A stretch of DNA of 64,000 nucleotides from assembly GCA_943367715.1 (NCBI GenBank), contig CALRJY020000003.1, positions 186,001-250,000 on the forward strand. Reading direction: 5' to 3'. Numbering within the stretch: the stretch's first letter is position 1; each line of letters opens with the position of its first letter. Below the pieces are notes generated by a model that saw only the letters and a list, made by a program, of their open reading frames with translations, searched no databases and was not told where the DNA came from. This DNA is from JAEYXS01 sp943367715. GTDB lineage: Bacteria; Verrucomicrobiota; Verrucomicrobiia; Limisphaerales; JAEYXS01. This document shows positions 41,990-51,894 of the stretch, in pieces. The position numbers were made by a program, and so were the translations under genes.

Positions 41990-42201
41990 CCGCCAATGTA
42001 CATAATTATTCTGGGATGTCCTCCTCACTCGCCATTGCTTTTCGAGGTCGCGTGAGGCATTGTCAAGCCTACGGAAGTGTTTGCTGCCAAACGCTTGCGG
42101 AGGAATAGGCCCATCCGGCAGGGTAATTTAAGGGCTCAATAAAGTTATATGTTAAACCGTCTATTGAACTTACAGATTATATTGGTGGTCCGATTAGAGG
42201 T

Positions 42202-43578
42202 ATGAAGCGGGTGCAAATTTTTATTATACTGTTTTTGGCCGTGATTGGGGTGGGCACTCCCGGAGCGCAGGCGGCCACGTTGAGTCACTCAACAATTGGG
42301 GCCGATGATGTCCGTCTGGACGCCACGGTGAAGGCGGTCCAAAGGGCGATGCCGAGCGTCGTCAACATCGCCACCGAGACCTTGGTGGAGACCCGAACTT
42401 TGGAAGATGCCCTCTTTGAGCAATATTATGGCCATCGCAAACGGACCACGGAACGCCGTTATAGTGTCGGTTCGGGTGTCATCATCGATGAAGGCGGTTA
42501 TATCCTGACCAATGAGCACGTCGTCCGCCGGGCCAACCGCATTTGGGTGAAGCTCTCGGAAGAAGCCGGTGGCGGGGAATACGAGGCGGACCGGATCTCC
42601 AGTACCAGCAAGAGCGATGTGGCGATCTTGAAGATCCGGATCAAGGGGAATGAAAGATTCCAAGCGATCGATTTTGCCCGTGATGATGATCTGCTGCTGG
42701 GGGAGACGGTGGTCGCGCTGGGCAACCCCTTCGGATTGGGCGGTTCGGTGAGCCGGGGCATTCTAAGTTCCAAAAGCCGGCGTCCGCCGATGGAAGACCA
42801 GAAACTGGATGTACTGGACTGGTTGCAGACGGATGCGGCCATTAATCCGGGCAACAGCGGTGGCCCGCTCGTCAACATGAAGGGTGAGTTGATCGGCATG
42901 AACGTGGCCGTTTACGGTCAAGGGCAAGGCATCGGGTTTGCCATCCCCATCAAACGCGTCGGTGAGGCCATGGCCGAGCAAATGACCCCCGAAACACTTC
43001 GTTCTCTGTGGTTCGGCGCCCGTATCCGGTCAGGGACCATCCCGCTGGTTTTGGGCGCGGTACAACCAGAGAGCCCGGCTTATAAGGCTGGCTTGCGCGA
43101 AGGGGATGTGGTGTTGCGCATCAATGGGCAAACAGTTCGCAGCTTGATCGAATTCACCCGTGAACTGCTGTTCTCCACCGCCGCCAAACCCGCCAAGCTG
43201 CAGGTGCGCCAAGGGGACCAAACCAAGGATGTGACGGTAAACCTGGTGCCGGAAAACACCTTTTTTAACGCCGAACTCGTCGCGCAACGCACCGGCGTCA
43301 CCATGCGGGAGCTGACGGCGGATGAAGCGAAGGTTTTTGAGCTCCCGTTCGGTGGGTTTGTGGTCACCGATGTCGAAAAGGGAGGCCCGATGGCCGAAAC
43401 GCTGCATGACAAGATCACCATTGTGCAGGGAGTGGACGGCCAGCCCTTGAACAGCATGGTCAAACTGGCCCGCCTGCTGCATGGCAAGGCTAAAGGAGAC
43501 AAGGTGGGATTCAACTCCGGCATGATTTTTCGGAACGGGGACATCCGGAAGGGCACCTTGGAAATCGTCCTGCGATAG
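42202..43578 (+). CDS. HtrA/DegP-like serine protease with PDZ domain
   Basis: A 458-residue periplasmic protease. The signal peptide covers residues 1-24 (cleavage near AQA). The trypsin-like domain has the full triad: His106 (TNEHVV), Asp139 (KSDVAIL) and Ser219 (GNSGGPL), with GSGVIIDEGGYILTNEHV and the oxyanion region DAAINPGNSGGPL as in S1C proteases. A PDZ domain follows (GAVQPESPAYKAGLREGDVVLRINGQTVRSLIEFTREL). A second, weaker PDZ-like stretch closes the protein (FGGFVVTDVEKGGPMAETL...QGVDGQPLNSMVKLARLL). Expected to degrade or refold damaged envelope proteins. It is the first gene of a run of plus-strand envelope genes. Confidence 0.92.
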   Translation: MKRVQIFIILFLAVIGVGTPGAQAATLSHSTIGADDVRLDATVKAVQRAMPSVVNIATETLVETRTLEDALFEQYYGHRKRTTERRYSVGSGVIIDEGGYILTNEHVVRRANRIWVKLSEEAGGGEYEADRISSTSKSDVAILKIRIKGNERFQAIDFARDDDLLLGETVVALGNPFGLGGSVSRGILSSKSRRPPMEDQKLDVLDWLQTDAAINPGNSGGPLVNMKGELIGMNVAVYGQGQGIGFAIPIKRVGEAMAEQMTPETLRSLWFGARIRSGTIPLVLGAVQPESPAYKAGLREGDVVLRINGQTVRSLIEFTRELLFSTAAKPAKLQVRQGDQTKDVTVNLVPENTFFNAELVAQRTGVTMRELTADEAKVFELPFGGFVVTDVEKGGPMAETLHDKITIVQGVDGQPLNSMVKLARLLHGKAKGDKVGFNSGMIFRNGDIRKGTLEIVLR

Positions 43579-43638
43579 GCATTTTTCATTTGGTGACGGA
43601 CCGGAACCCCGCAAGAATGGGGGCACACGACAGTTTGC

Positions 43639-44604
43639 ATGAGTAACGACTGGATGATTGAAGTGGAAAACCTGACGAAGCGTTATGCCGGGCATACCGC
43701 GATCGACGGGTTGAGCTTCAATGTGCGCAAAGGGGAGATCGCCGGGTTCCTGGGGCCCAACGGGGCCGGGAAGAGCACGACCATGCGCATCCTCTCGTGC
43801 TTCATGGCCGCTACTTCCGGTTCAGCCAAGGTCGCCGGTCACGACATCTTCACCCGGGCGGACGAGGTCCGGAGCCGGATCGGTTACATGCCGGAGAATA
43901 ATCCGCTCCATACGGACATGCGGGTGCGGGAGTATCTGAAATTTCGCGCGCGGTTGAAGGGTCTCTCCCGGGGGCGCAGCCGGGAGCGGGTGGATGTGGT
44001 GACGGAGCAATGTTCCTTGCAGGATGTGGCCTCCAAGGTCATCGGCACGCTGTCCAAAGGGTATCGGCAACGCGTTGGCCTGGCGGACTCGCTGGTCCAT
44101 GAGCCGGACCTAATCATTTTGGATGAGCCGACCATCGGGCTGGACCCGCATCAGATCAGGTCGGTGCGGCAGCTCATCAAGAGCCTTGCGGGAAAGCACA
44201 CCATTCTCATCTCCACTCACATCCTGCCAGAGGTGGAGATGATCTGTAACCGGGTGGTGATCATTCGCAGTGGCCGCATCGTGGCGTCGGATACGCCCGA
44301 GAACCTGCGAAAGCTCGTGGGCCAGGAAAGCCAGGTGGTGGCCGAGATAGCCGCTCCGGAAGCGGACCTGAAGCTATGCTGGGAACAATTGCCGGAAGTG
44401 GAATATTTTGACATCGCACCGTCGGAAGGCGAGTACCTGCGGTGCTCGCTCACGGGACGGGAAGGGGTGGATCTGCGCCAGGTGGTGTTCGATACCGTGA
44501 ACAGCAAAGGCTGGAAACTGCGGGAACTGACCCGCAACCGGCATTCGCTGGAAGACATCTTCGTGCGCATCACGCGTACGGACAAGGAAGAGGAGGGCTT
44601 CTAA
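43639..44604 (+). CDS. ABC transporter ATP-binding protein, GldA type
   Basis: 321 residues. Walker A GPNGAGKSTTM (about 38-48), Q-loop region GYMPENNPLHTDMRV, signature LSKGYRQRVGLADSL, Walker B LIILDEPTIGLDP and the switch His in ISTHIL are all intact. The C-terminal 90 residues form the added domain of the multidrug/gliding-type (ABC-2) ATPases. With the next two genes it forms a GldA-GldF-GldG-like unit; the ATPase would sit on the cytoplasmic face. In Bacteroidetes this set is linked to gliding, but in other phyla, including PVC bacteria, the substrate is unknown. The stop is 1 bp before the start of the permease gene. Confidence 0.93.
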   Translation: MSNDWMIEVENLTKRYAGHTAIDGLSFNVRKGEIAGFLGPNGAGKSTTMRILSCFMAATSGSAKVAGHDIFTRADEVRSRIGYMPENNPLHTDMRVREYLKFRARLKGLSRGRSRERVDVVTEQCSLQDVASKVIGTLSKGYRQRVGLADSLVHEPDLIILDEPTIGLDPHQIRSVRQLIKSLAGKHTILISTHILPEVEMICNRVVIIRSGRIVASDTPENLRKLVGQESQVVAEIAAPEADLKLCWEQLPEVEYFDIAPSEGEYLRCSLTGREGVDLRQVVFDTVNSKGWKLRELTRNRHSLEDIFVRITRTDKEEEGF

Positions 44605-44605
44605 C

Positions 44606-45358
44606 GTGCAAACGTTTGTGACGCTCGTGCGCCGTGAGCTGGGCGCGTTCTTTGTTTCCCTGACCGGTTATGCGGTCATGGCGGGGGTGCTGTTCCTGTT
44701 CGGCTTCAGCATGGTGCTGATGCTGGAATCGCTGAACTCGACGCCGGCTTCGGTGCCCATTGTGGAGCTTTTTTACGAGACGGCGTTCTTCTGGCTCATC
44801 GTGCTGCTCGCGGCTCCGGTCATCACCATGCGCAGCTTCGCGCTGGAACGCGCCAGTGGGACTTACGAAACCTTGATGACCACGCCGGTGAGCGATCTGG
44901 AAGTCGTCCTCGCCAAGTTCACGGGCAACCTGATTTTCTTCCTGATCACCTGGTTGCCGCTGCTGGCCTATCCGCTGATCATCAAGCGGAACTCCGCCGC
45001 TCCCGAGGCAGTGGCCACGGGGCCGCTCTCCACGACGTTCCTCGGCATTTTTCTGCTGGGTTGCCTGTATATGTCCATGGGCATCTTCGCCTCCTCCATC
45101 ACGCGGAACCAGATTTTGGCCGCGATGAATGCCTTCGGCATGGGCTTATGCCTCTTTTTCCTGAGCTTCATTTCCAAGATGGTCCCGTTGGGCGACACCT
45201 GGATGTCCAAGGTGGCGGCGCACATCTCCATGTTTGAGCACATGCTGGATTTCGTGCGCGGAACCATTGATACACGGCACATCGCGTTTTACGTCAGCCT
45301 GACGGTGCTGTTCCTGTATCTCACGCTTAAGGTCGTAGAAAGCAGGCGGTGGAAATGA
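44606..45358 (+). CDS. ABC-2 type permease, GldF-like
   Basis: 250 residues with a GTG start, six hydrophobic helices and the usual ABC-2 layout. MQTFVTLVRRELGAFFVSLTGYAVMAGVLFLFGFSM opens the protein, and FALERASGTYETLMTTPVSDLEVVLAKFTGNLIFF is the conserved 'E...GT.E.Ll..Pvs...' loop. Helices covering SMGIFASSITRNQILAAM and the final YVSLTVLFLYLTLKVVESRRW finish it. Partner of the preceding ATPase. Its TGA overlaps the ATG of the next gene (ATGA), so translation is coupled. Confidence 0.9.
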   Translation: MQTFVTLVRRELGAFFVSLTGYAVMAGVLFLFGFSMVLMLESLNSTPASVPIVELFYETAFFWLIVLLAAPVITMRSFALERASGTYETLMTTPVSDLEVVLAKFTGNLIFFLITWLPLLAYPLIIKRNSAAPEAVATGPLSTTFLGIFLLGCLYMSMGIFASSITRNQILAAMNAFGMGLCLFFLSFISKMVPLGDTWMSKVAAHISMFEHMLDFVRGTIDTRHIAFYVSLTVLFLYLTLKVVESRRWK

Positions 45359-46839
45359 GCATGGAACCGCCCAATTCATCGCCCAGCTTTTCCACCGGCC
45401 GCCGCTGGTTCATCGGCTTTCACGTGCTGCTGGCGGTGATCGCCGTGACGGCCATCCTGTTGATGGTGAACTACCTTTCCCTGCGTCACTTCATCCGTCA
45501 CAACGTCAGCAATACCGGTGAAGGCCAGCTCACGCCGACCACGTTGCAGGTCATCAAGTCCCTGACGAACGATGTCCGGGTCATCATCTATTTCAATCCG
45601 GAGGAGCCGCTTTACCCTTTCGTGCGGTCCATGCTGAAAGAGTATGCCGCGCTGAGTCCGCACATAAAAGTGGAAGCGGTGAACTACGCCAACGACCCGG
45701 CGAAGGCCACGGAGATCATCTCACAATTCCATCTCTCCCAAGGCACCAAGGACCTCGTCATTTTTTCCTCCAACGACAAGTCGGAATTCGTCAGCCAGGG
45801 GCAGTTGTCGGAACTCGACATGAGCGCGTTGATGAAAGGGGAGAGCAACGAGGTGAAGCGCAAGTCGTTCAAGGGTGAACTGTTCTTCACTTCCAAGCTG
45901 CTCTCGGTCAGCAGTCCCAAGCCTTACACCGCCTATTATCTGGTGGGCCATGATGAGCACGACCGGGAGAAAGACACGGAGCATGGTTATCAGAAATTTG
46001 CCGAGATGCTGGAGAACAATAATGTGAAGGTTAAGCCGCTGGACCTGCAGCGGACGGTCGATCTGGAGGTGCCGGCGGATTGTGACATGCTCGTGATCGC
46101 CGGTCCCCGCCATGAGCCGCTTAATTCCGAGCTGGAACGCATCGGCCGCTATCTCAGTTCGGGGGGGCGGTTGCTGCTGCTGCTGAACATCCGTACGCAG
46201 CCAGGCTGGGAGGGGTTGATGGATAAATGGGGTGTCGCCCTGGGCAAGGATGTGGTGTTCGACAAGCCGAACATGCAAGACAGCAACGTTCTGATGATCG
46301 AGAACGCGGGCTCGCACCCGATCATGCAGGCAAAAGACCGCGTCTATATGTTTTACCCGCGTTCGGTGAGCCGTCAGCCGGGCAAAGCCCAGGCGGATTC
46401 GGCGCAGGTGACCGAGTTGCTGAGCACGGGACCGGCGGGCGAAGCGCGCAGTGATTTCCGCCCGGGTGTGATGGTACCCTATCCGAGTGACCAAGATCGC
46501 AAGGGCAGCCTTTCTGTGGCGGTGGCCGTCGAGAAAGGCGGGCTACGGAATGTGGCCTTGCAACGTGGGGCGACGCGGATAGTGGTGGCGGGTGATTCCA
46601 CCATGCTGAACAACCAGTTCATGATCCTGCCCGGCAACGAAGAGTTCGCGCGGCAGTCCATCAACTGGCTGCTGGACCGTTCTTTCCTGCTGGGGTCCAT
46701 CGGGCCGCGGGCCTTCACTGAATATCAATTGTCCGTCAACGACTCCCAGATGCTGTTCCTGCGCTGGATCATGCTGGGGGCGATGCCGGGCGGGGTCTTC
46801 ATCTTTGGCCTGCTGGTCTGGATGCGACGGCAGCGTTAG
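45355..46839 (+). CDS. GldG-like ABC auxiliary protein
   Basis: 494 residues from the ATG at 45355, which overlaps the permease stop; another ATG 6 bp upstream is possible. One membrane helix near residues 15-40 (FHVLLAVIAVTAILLMVNYL), then a large extracytoplasmic domain of the ABC_transp_aux/GldG family: TLQVIKSLTNDVRVIIYFNPEEPLYPFVRSMLKEYAALSPHIKVEAVNYANDPAKA, VSSPKPYTAYYLVGHDEHD, DCDMLVIAGPRHEPLNSELERIGRYLSSGGRLLLLLN. It ends with a second helix (WIMLGAMPGGVFIFGLLVW). It likely binds the transported or anchored partner outside the membrane. Confidence 0.88.
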   Translation: MSMEPPNSSPSFSTGRRWFIGFHVLLAVIAVTAILLMVNYLSLRHFIRHNVSNTGEGQLTPTTLQVIKSLTNDVRVIIYFNPEEPLYPFVRSMLKEYAALSPHIKVEAVNYANDPAKATEIISQFHLSQGTKDLVIFSSNDKSEFVSQGQLSELDMSALMKGESNEVKRKSFKGELFFTSKLLSVSSPKPYTAYYLVGHDEHDREKDTEHGYQKFAEMLENNNVKVKPLDLQRTVDLEVPADCDMLVIAGPRHEPLNSELERIGRYLSSGGRLLLLLNIRTQPGWEGLMDKWGVALGKDVVFDKPNMQDSNVLMIENAGSHPIMQAKDRVYMFYPRSVSRQPGKAQADSAQVTELLSTGPAGEARSDFRPGVMVPYPSDQDRKGSLSVAVAVEKGGLRNVALQRGATRIVVAGDSTMLNNQFMILPGNEEFARQSINWLLDRSFLLGSIGPRAFTEYQLSVNDSQMLFLRWIMLGAMPGGVFIFGLLVWMRRQR

Positions 46840-46856
46840 GCAGAAAACTGGAACTG

Positions 46857-48689
46857 ATGAACACAAAAAACACATGGAGCATGGTGGCGACCGCAGTCGC
46901 GCTCTTTGCGTTTATCTATTTCTTCGAGCGCGGCCCCAGCGCTCCGCCGACGGGTCCAGTGCAGCACCGGTTGTTGAACAAGGTGCAGCAAGCATTGGTG
47001 TCCCGCATCGAGGTCCAAGTGGGCACGAACTCCGTCGCCCTGGAGCGGACCAACAATACCTGGCGGATGATCGCGCCGGTTGTTTATCCGGCGTGGCAGC
47101 CGCAGGTGAAGAGCTTCCTGGATAATTGCGCGGAACTGAACTACACGACCACCATCCCGGCAACGGAACTGGCCAAATCACCGCATGGACTGGCGGATTA
47201 CGGCCTGCAACCGCCCCGTGCGCAGTTCACCCTCGTGCAGAATAATGAACGCATCCAGGTAAAGATCGGCAATGAAACACCGGTCGGCGGCCAGCGCTAT
47301 GTGCAGTTGGGCGATGAGATCGTGGCGTATCTGGTGGATGCGAAGATCGGCAACCTGTTGCCGGCATTACCCGGTTATTGGCGGGACCGTTTCTTGATGC
47401 CCAACGGGATGGTGTTTAATCGCATCGAAATCCATGCGGGCAACCGGATCACGGAATTCCAGCGGGACGAAACCAATCAGGTGTGGCAGATCACCAAGCC
47501 CATCACGGCCCGCGCCGACAATGTGCGCGTGAAAGACATGATCCAGCAATGGCGCGACTGGCCGGTGAATGCTTTCGCGACGGATAATCCGCCGGTGACG
47601 GAATTGGAGAAATTCGGTTTTAAACCGCCGGAGCTGGAACTGATTTTGGGCCAGGGTACGAACCAAGTTTTCGGCCTTCAATTCGGCCTGATGCTCAAAA
47701 ATCAACCCGATCAACCCGAGTCTATTTTCGCCCTGCGTTCCAGCCACACGAATCTCGTGGTAGTGCCGCAAGAGCCGTGGGTCGAAACTCTGCGCAGCCA
47801 GTGGCTTGATTTCCGGGAGCGCCGGTTGCTGACCTTTGTCCCGAGTGTGCCGGACCTGATCGAAGTGCAAAGCGACGAGCGTTTCCGACTGCAACGGCAG
47901 ACGAACGGGACGTGGACCGTGCTGGATGAGACGAATTTCGTGGTCGATACGGTGCTGGTGAACGAGATGCTGATGAACCTGAACAACTTGGATGTGCTCG
48001 ATTTCGAGAAGGACAATGTGACGGACTGGAAGGACTACGGCCTGGCCACTCCAGCGCATAGCTACACCTTGTCGGCGGGTGGCACGAACGCATCGTCGAC
48101 TGGGACGAACAGCGTCATAGCGCAACTCGAATTGGGCAAGGTGGAGGGCATCAAAGTATTCGCGCGGCGGACGGATGAAGCTTCCGCTTACAGCCTGTTG
48201 GACGGGGTGGCCCGCAAACTGCCGCGCACGCTGTTCCATTTGCGCGACCGCCGGGTCTGGACGTTCAACACGAATGATGTGAAACGCATCAGCATTGAAC
48301 ACGAGGGCCGCAAGCAGGAGTTGGTGCGGAATGCGAAGAGCATCTGGGCGCTTGGCGAGGGGTATCCGGGCATGGTCAATCCGTTCGCCGTGGAGGAAAC
48401 GCTCCACCGCCTGGGCGAGATGCAGGCGGTGCGCTGGATAGAACGCGGTCCGGCCGCCGCCGGGAAATATGGCGTGAACACCGAATCTCATGGCATCACG
48501 CTGACCTTGCAGCGCAACGGGGGCCCGGAAGAAAAGCTGATGCTGCGCATCGGCAACTTGACGCCCAAGCGCAATGCCTACGCCGCGATCGTCCTGAACG
48601 GTGAACCGGTGGTGTTTGAAATGCCGCAGCTCCTGCACGACTACATCGCCACCTATCTGAACGCGCCCCGTCTGCCGGGTCAGAAATGA
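46857..48689 (+). CDS. DUF4340 membrane-anchored protein
   Basis: 610 residues; N-terminal anchor WSMVATAVALFAFIYFFERGP (about 5-25), then repeated beta-rich units with the DUF4340 pattern. Examples are VSRIEVQVGTNSVALERTNNTWRMIAPVVYPAWQPQVKSFLDNCAELN, FNRIEIHAGNRITEFQRDETNQVWQITKPITARADNVRVKDMIQQW, and LIEVQSDERFRLQRQTNGTWTVLDETNFVVDTVLVNEMLMNLNNL. I count at least four such units, more than the usual one or two. DUF4340 proteins regularly follow GldG-like genes, as here (17 bp). Function unknown; location is the outer face of the inner membrane or the periplasm. Confidence 0.85.
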   Translation: MNTKNTWSMVATAVALFAFIYFFERGPSAPPTGPVQHRLLNKVQQALVSRIEVQVGTNSVALERTNNTWRMIAPVVYPAWQPQVKSFLDNCAELNYTTTIPATELAKSPHGLADYGLQPPRAQFTLVQNNERIQVKIGNETPVGGQRYVQLGDEIVAYLVDAKIGNLLPALPGYWRDRFLMPNGMVFNRIEIHAGNRITEFQRDETNQVWQITKPITARADNVRVKDMIQQWRDWPVNAFATDNPPVTELEKFGFKPPELELILGQGTNQVFGLQFGLMLKNQPDQPESIFALRSSHTNLVVVPQEPWVETLRSQWLDFRERRLLTFVPSVPDLIEVQSDERFRLQRQTNGTWTVLDETNFVVDTVLVNEMLMNLNNLDVLDFEKDNVTDWKDYGLATPAHSYTLSAGGTNASSTGTNSVIAQLELGKVEGIKVFARRTDEASAYSLLDGVARKLPRTLFHLRDRRVWTFNTNDVKRISIEHEGRKQELVRNAKSIWALGEGYPGMVNPFAVEETLHRLGEMQAVRWIERGPAAAGKYGVNTESHGITLTLQRNGGPEEKLMLRIGNLTPKRNAYAAIVLNGEPVVFEMPQLLHDYIATYLNAPRLPGQK

Positions 48690-48690
48690 T

Positions 48691-51600
48691 ATGGCTGCAC
48701 GTGTCCAGAGCCGTTTCTGGCGGAACTGCCGGATGTGTTTCCGCTGGTGCCGTATCGGGTTCTTTCTGCTGGTGCTGCTCGTCGTTTGCCTGGTCATCCA
48801 TCTGACGCGTGTGGGGGTGCCGGAAACGGTGCAGGGACCCATCCTGGCCGGGCTGCGGGAACGCGGCATCGAGCTTCATTTCAAAAGACTCCGCTGGGAC
48901 TGGACGCGGGGCATCGTGGCCCAAGGTGTCATCCTCGGCGAAACGAACCAGTCGGGAGGCGTGCAGTTTGAGGCGCGTGAACTGGTGGTGCAGTTGGATG
49001 ATAACGCGTTGAAGCGGTTCAAATTCGTTCCCCGCGTCCTGGTCCTGAACGAAGGCCGCATGGAGCTGGCCGTCAACGAAACCAACCAGCCGCCCCAGCT
49101 CCTCAAAGTGGAGAAAGTTTCCACGGAGATCCATCTGTTGCCCAATGACAAGTGGGAGCTGATGCATTTCAAAGCCAATACCCTGGGGGTGAACCTGAAC
49201 TTGAGCGGCAGCATTTCCAACGCGTCCAAACTGGGCGACTTGGCCCGCAAGGAGCGCAAGCCCAAGACTGAGGACGGAGACCCCAAGAAGCCGAAAGACC
49301 CGGATGCCTGGCGGCGTCAATTGCGGCTCGTCTCGGAGGCCATGAACCGCATGCAGTTCGAGACGCCGCCGGAGCTGTATCTGGTCTTGCGCGGTGATGC
49401 GCTCGATCCCACCTCATTCTATGCGGAGGCGAACTTGGAGGCGAAGTCCGCCATGACGCCGTGGGGCAGTTGGGAGAATCTCAAGCTGAAGACGCCGCTG
49501 AATTCACGGGAGATGAGCAATGGGCTTTTTCAAGCGGAGATGAACCTGCGTTTCGACCAGGGGCACACCCCGTGGGGCGTGGTGCGGCAGGCCAAATTGA
49601 ACGTGCGCCTGGAGCATGGCATCACGAATCCGGCGCCCTTCCGTGCGGACTGGGATCTTTCCTTGAGCGGATTGCAGTTGCCGTACGGCCAGTTGACTGC
49701 CCAGCAGTTGAACCTCAGCGGGGTGACCATCCGGCAGACCAATGCCCCATCCGAACTGGATACGCAGTTCAAGCTGAACTCGCAGGCCGTGCGGAGCGAA
49801 TGGGCGCAGGCAGCGGGCGCGCAACTGGATGCGCATGTGATCTACTCGCTGACGAATCCCATCCCGCGCATCCGGTCACTGCAACTGACGCTCGATCAGC
49901 CGAAATCCGAATGGGCATCGGCGCGCAAATTAAAGCTCACCGGGGAATTTTCCCTGACGAATGCGCCGGTGAAAACGAACGAGAGCTGGGGCTTCTGGGC
50001 GAAGCTGGCGCCTTATGCCATCCAGTGGAAACTGCAGAGCGAAAACTTGCGTGCGTGGCAGTTGCGATTCCCTTCACTGGCCACTTCAGGGCATTGGACC
50101 GCACCTTTGCTGGAGGTGACCTCGCTGGAGAGCGCCCTGGCCGGTGGTGAAGCCGACGTGGCGCTCAAGCTGGATGTGACCGACCGCAAATTGTGGGCGC
50201 GCCTGAAGACCGATGTGGATGCCCAAAGGCTCGCCTATCTGATGTCCACCAACACGCAGCAATGGTTGGGGGATATCAAATGGGAGAGAGCCCCGGAGTT
50301 GCATCTGGAGGGGCGCATGGAATTGCCACCGTGGACAGGCAAGGCGACGAACTGGAACGAGATCGTGATGGAGCGGACCTGGGTGACGGGCGGTCTGAGC
50401 GTGGGGCCGGTGACGTATCAGGAATTGTCCGTCCGCTCCTTGAAAACCGATTTCGCCTTCACCAATGGCGTGATGTCCGTCACGAACCTGCATCTCGTCC
50501 GGCCAGAAGGTGAACTGCGCATCACGGGCCTAGCTGATTTCGGGCAGCAACGATTCCAAGCGGACTTGGACAGCAGCATCAACTTGCTCATCGTGAAGGA
50601 GTTCATCAACAAGCCGAAGACGCGCAAGGTGTTCGATGATTTCAAGGTGACGGCACCACCGCATCTGCGGGCGCGGGTTGCGGCCGTCTGGACGAACTGG
50701 CAGACCTTGCAAGCGGGCGGGCAGCTCAACTTCACCAACTTCAGCTATCAAGACCACGGCATCCAGCATCTCAATGTCGGCCTGGGTTTCACCAACGAGT
50801 TCCTTTCTTTCTCGGCGATCGATCTGCGGCGTAATGCCACGGAGAACGCCATCGCCGACGGGGTGGGCATAGCCTTGAAGCCCGGCTTGGTCTATATCAC
50901 CAACGGGCTGGTGCATTGGGATGTGGGTGATGGGACGGGCATCATCGGGCCGAAGACAAAAGAAGCGGTGGACCCCTACCGGTTCAGTAATCCGCCGCTG
51001 GTGGAGGTGCGTGGCATGATCCCCTTGGGGGATGCGGAGAGTGCGGATCTGCATTTCAAACTGATCAAGGGCGGGCCGTTCAATTACTGGCGCTTCAACC
51101 TGCCGGAGGTGGCCTGTGAACTGCACTGGGTCACGAATACTTTGGTCATCACCAACCTGACCGGGCTTTTTTATGGCGGGGTGGTGAGGGGTGACGCCTT
51201 TTTTGACTTTGGGGCCACGAACGGCACGGCCTACCGTTTCCATACGGTCGTCACCAATTCCAGCCTGAGCCCGTTCCTGACCGACATGCTGGAGCGGACG
51301 AACAATCATCAAGGCCTGATCGATTGCGATCTCAGCATCACCTCGGCACAAGCGCAGAGCATGAAGACTTGGAATGGCTTCGGCACGGCGCGGATGCGGG
51401 ATGGTTTTCTGTGGGATCTGCCGCTCTTCGGCATCATGACGCCCGTGCTGGAAGGGCTCAGACCAGGTCTCGGCAAGAGTCGTGTGGAGGAAGGTTCGGC
51501 GAGTTATTACATCACCAACAGTGTCATTTATACGGCCGATCTGGAGCTCAAGACACCGACCATTCGCATGCGTTACGAGGGCTCGGTGGATTTCGATGCG

Positions 51601-51894
51601 AATGTGAATGCGAAGGTGGAAGGCGCGCTCTTCCGTGATTCGCCGCTGATCATCAAGGTTTTTGGCTATCTGACCACACCCTTCACCAAGATGTATGAGT
51701 ATGACGTCACCGGCACCCTCAGCGAACCCAAGCTGGACACGCACAATCTCGTTCCCAAGCTGATCCAGATACCGTTCTTGCCCTTCAAGGCCATCAAGAG
51801 CCTATTCACGGGCGGCGACAAGAAGAAGGACGCCGAACCGAAACCGGTCGTCATACCGGAATCACGCCCGTCACCCCCGGAGAAAAAGCAGTAG
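48691..51894 (+). CDS. Large AsmA-like membrane-anchored protein
   Basis: 1067 residues. After a Cys/Arg-rich start there is one membrane helix (IGFFLLVLLVVCLVIHL, about 22-38), followed by GILAGLRERGIELHFKRLRWDWTRGIVAQGVILGE-like AsmA/DUF3971 opening motifs. About 1000 residues of beta-rich repeats follow, ending with the AsmA-C-like region DCDLSITSAQAQSMKTWNGFGTARMRDGFLWDLPLFGIMTPVLEGL and YDVTGTLSEPKLDTHNLVPKL. AsmA-like (TamB/YhdP class) proteins form long grooves that move lipids between membranes in diderm bacteria. It starts 1 bp after DUF4340, so it belongs to the same operon, and its 3' end overlaps uppP on the other strand by 24 bp. Lipid transport is an inference. Confidence 0.8.
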   Translation: MAARVQSRFWRNCRMCFRWCRIGFFLLVLLVVCLVIHLTRVGVPETVQGPILAGLRERGIELHFKRLRWDWTRGIVAQGVILGETNQSGGVQFEARELVVQLDDNALKRFKFVPRVLVLNEGRMELAVNETNQPPQLLKVEKVSTEIHLLPNDKWELMHFKANTLGVNLNLSGSISNASKLGDLARKERKPKTEDGDPKKPKDPDAWRRQLRLVSEAMNRMQFETPPELYLVLRGDALDPTSFYAEANLEAKSAMTPWGSWENLKLKTPLNSREMSNGLFQAEMNLRFDQGHTPWGVVRQAKLNVRLEHGITNPAPFRADWDLSLSGLQLPYGQLTAQQLNLSGVTIRQTNAPSELDTQFKLNSQAVRSEWAQAAGAQLDAHVIYSLTNPIPRIRSLQLTLDQPKSEWASARKLKLTGEFSLTNAPVKTNESWGFWAKLAPYAIQWKLQSENLRAWQLRFPSLATSGHWTAPLLEVTSLESALAGGEADVALKLDVTDRKLWARLKTDVDAQRLAYLMSTNTQQWLGDIKWERAPELHLEGRMELPPWTGKATNWNEIVMERTWVTGGLSVGPVTYQELSVRSLKTDFAFTNGVMSVTNLHLVRPEGELRITGLADFGQQRFQADLDSSINLLIVKEFINKPKTRKVFDDFKVTAPPHLRARVAAVWTNWQTLQAGGQLNFTNFSYQDHGIQHLNVGLGFTNEFLSFSAIDLRRNATENAIADGVGIALKPGLVYITNGLVHWDVGDGTGIIGPKTKEAVDPYRFSNPPLVEVRGMIPLGDAESADLHFKLIKGGPFNYWRFNLPEVACELHWVTNTLVITNLTGLFYGGVVRGDAFFDFGATNGTAYRFHTVVTNSSLSPFLTDMLERTNNHQGLIDCDLSITSAQAQSMKTWNGFGTARMRDGFLWDLPLFGIMTPVLEGLRPGLGKSRVEEGSASYYITNSVIYTADLELKTPTIRMRYEGSVDFDANVNAKVEGALFRDSPLIIKVFGYLTTPFTKMYEYDVTGTLSEPKLDTHNLVPKLIQIPFLPFKAIKSLFTGGDKKKDAEPKPVVIPESRPSPPEKKQ

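Noticed and set aside
47367..48869. 500-codon minus-strand frame over DUF4340
   Set aside because: Arg/His-rich shadow; DUF4340 repeats are clear on the plus strand.
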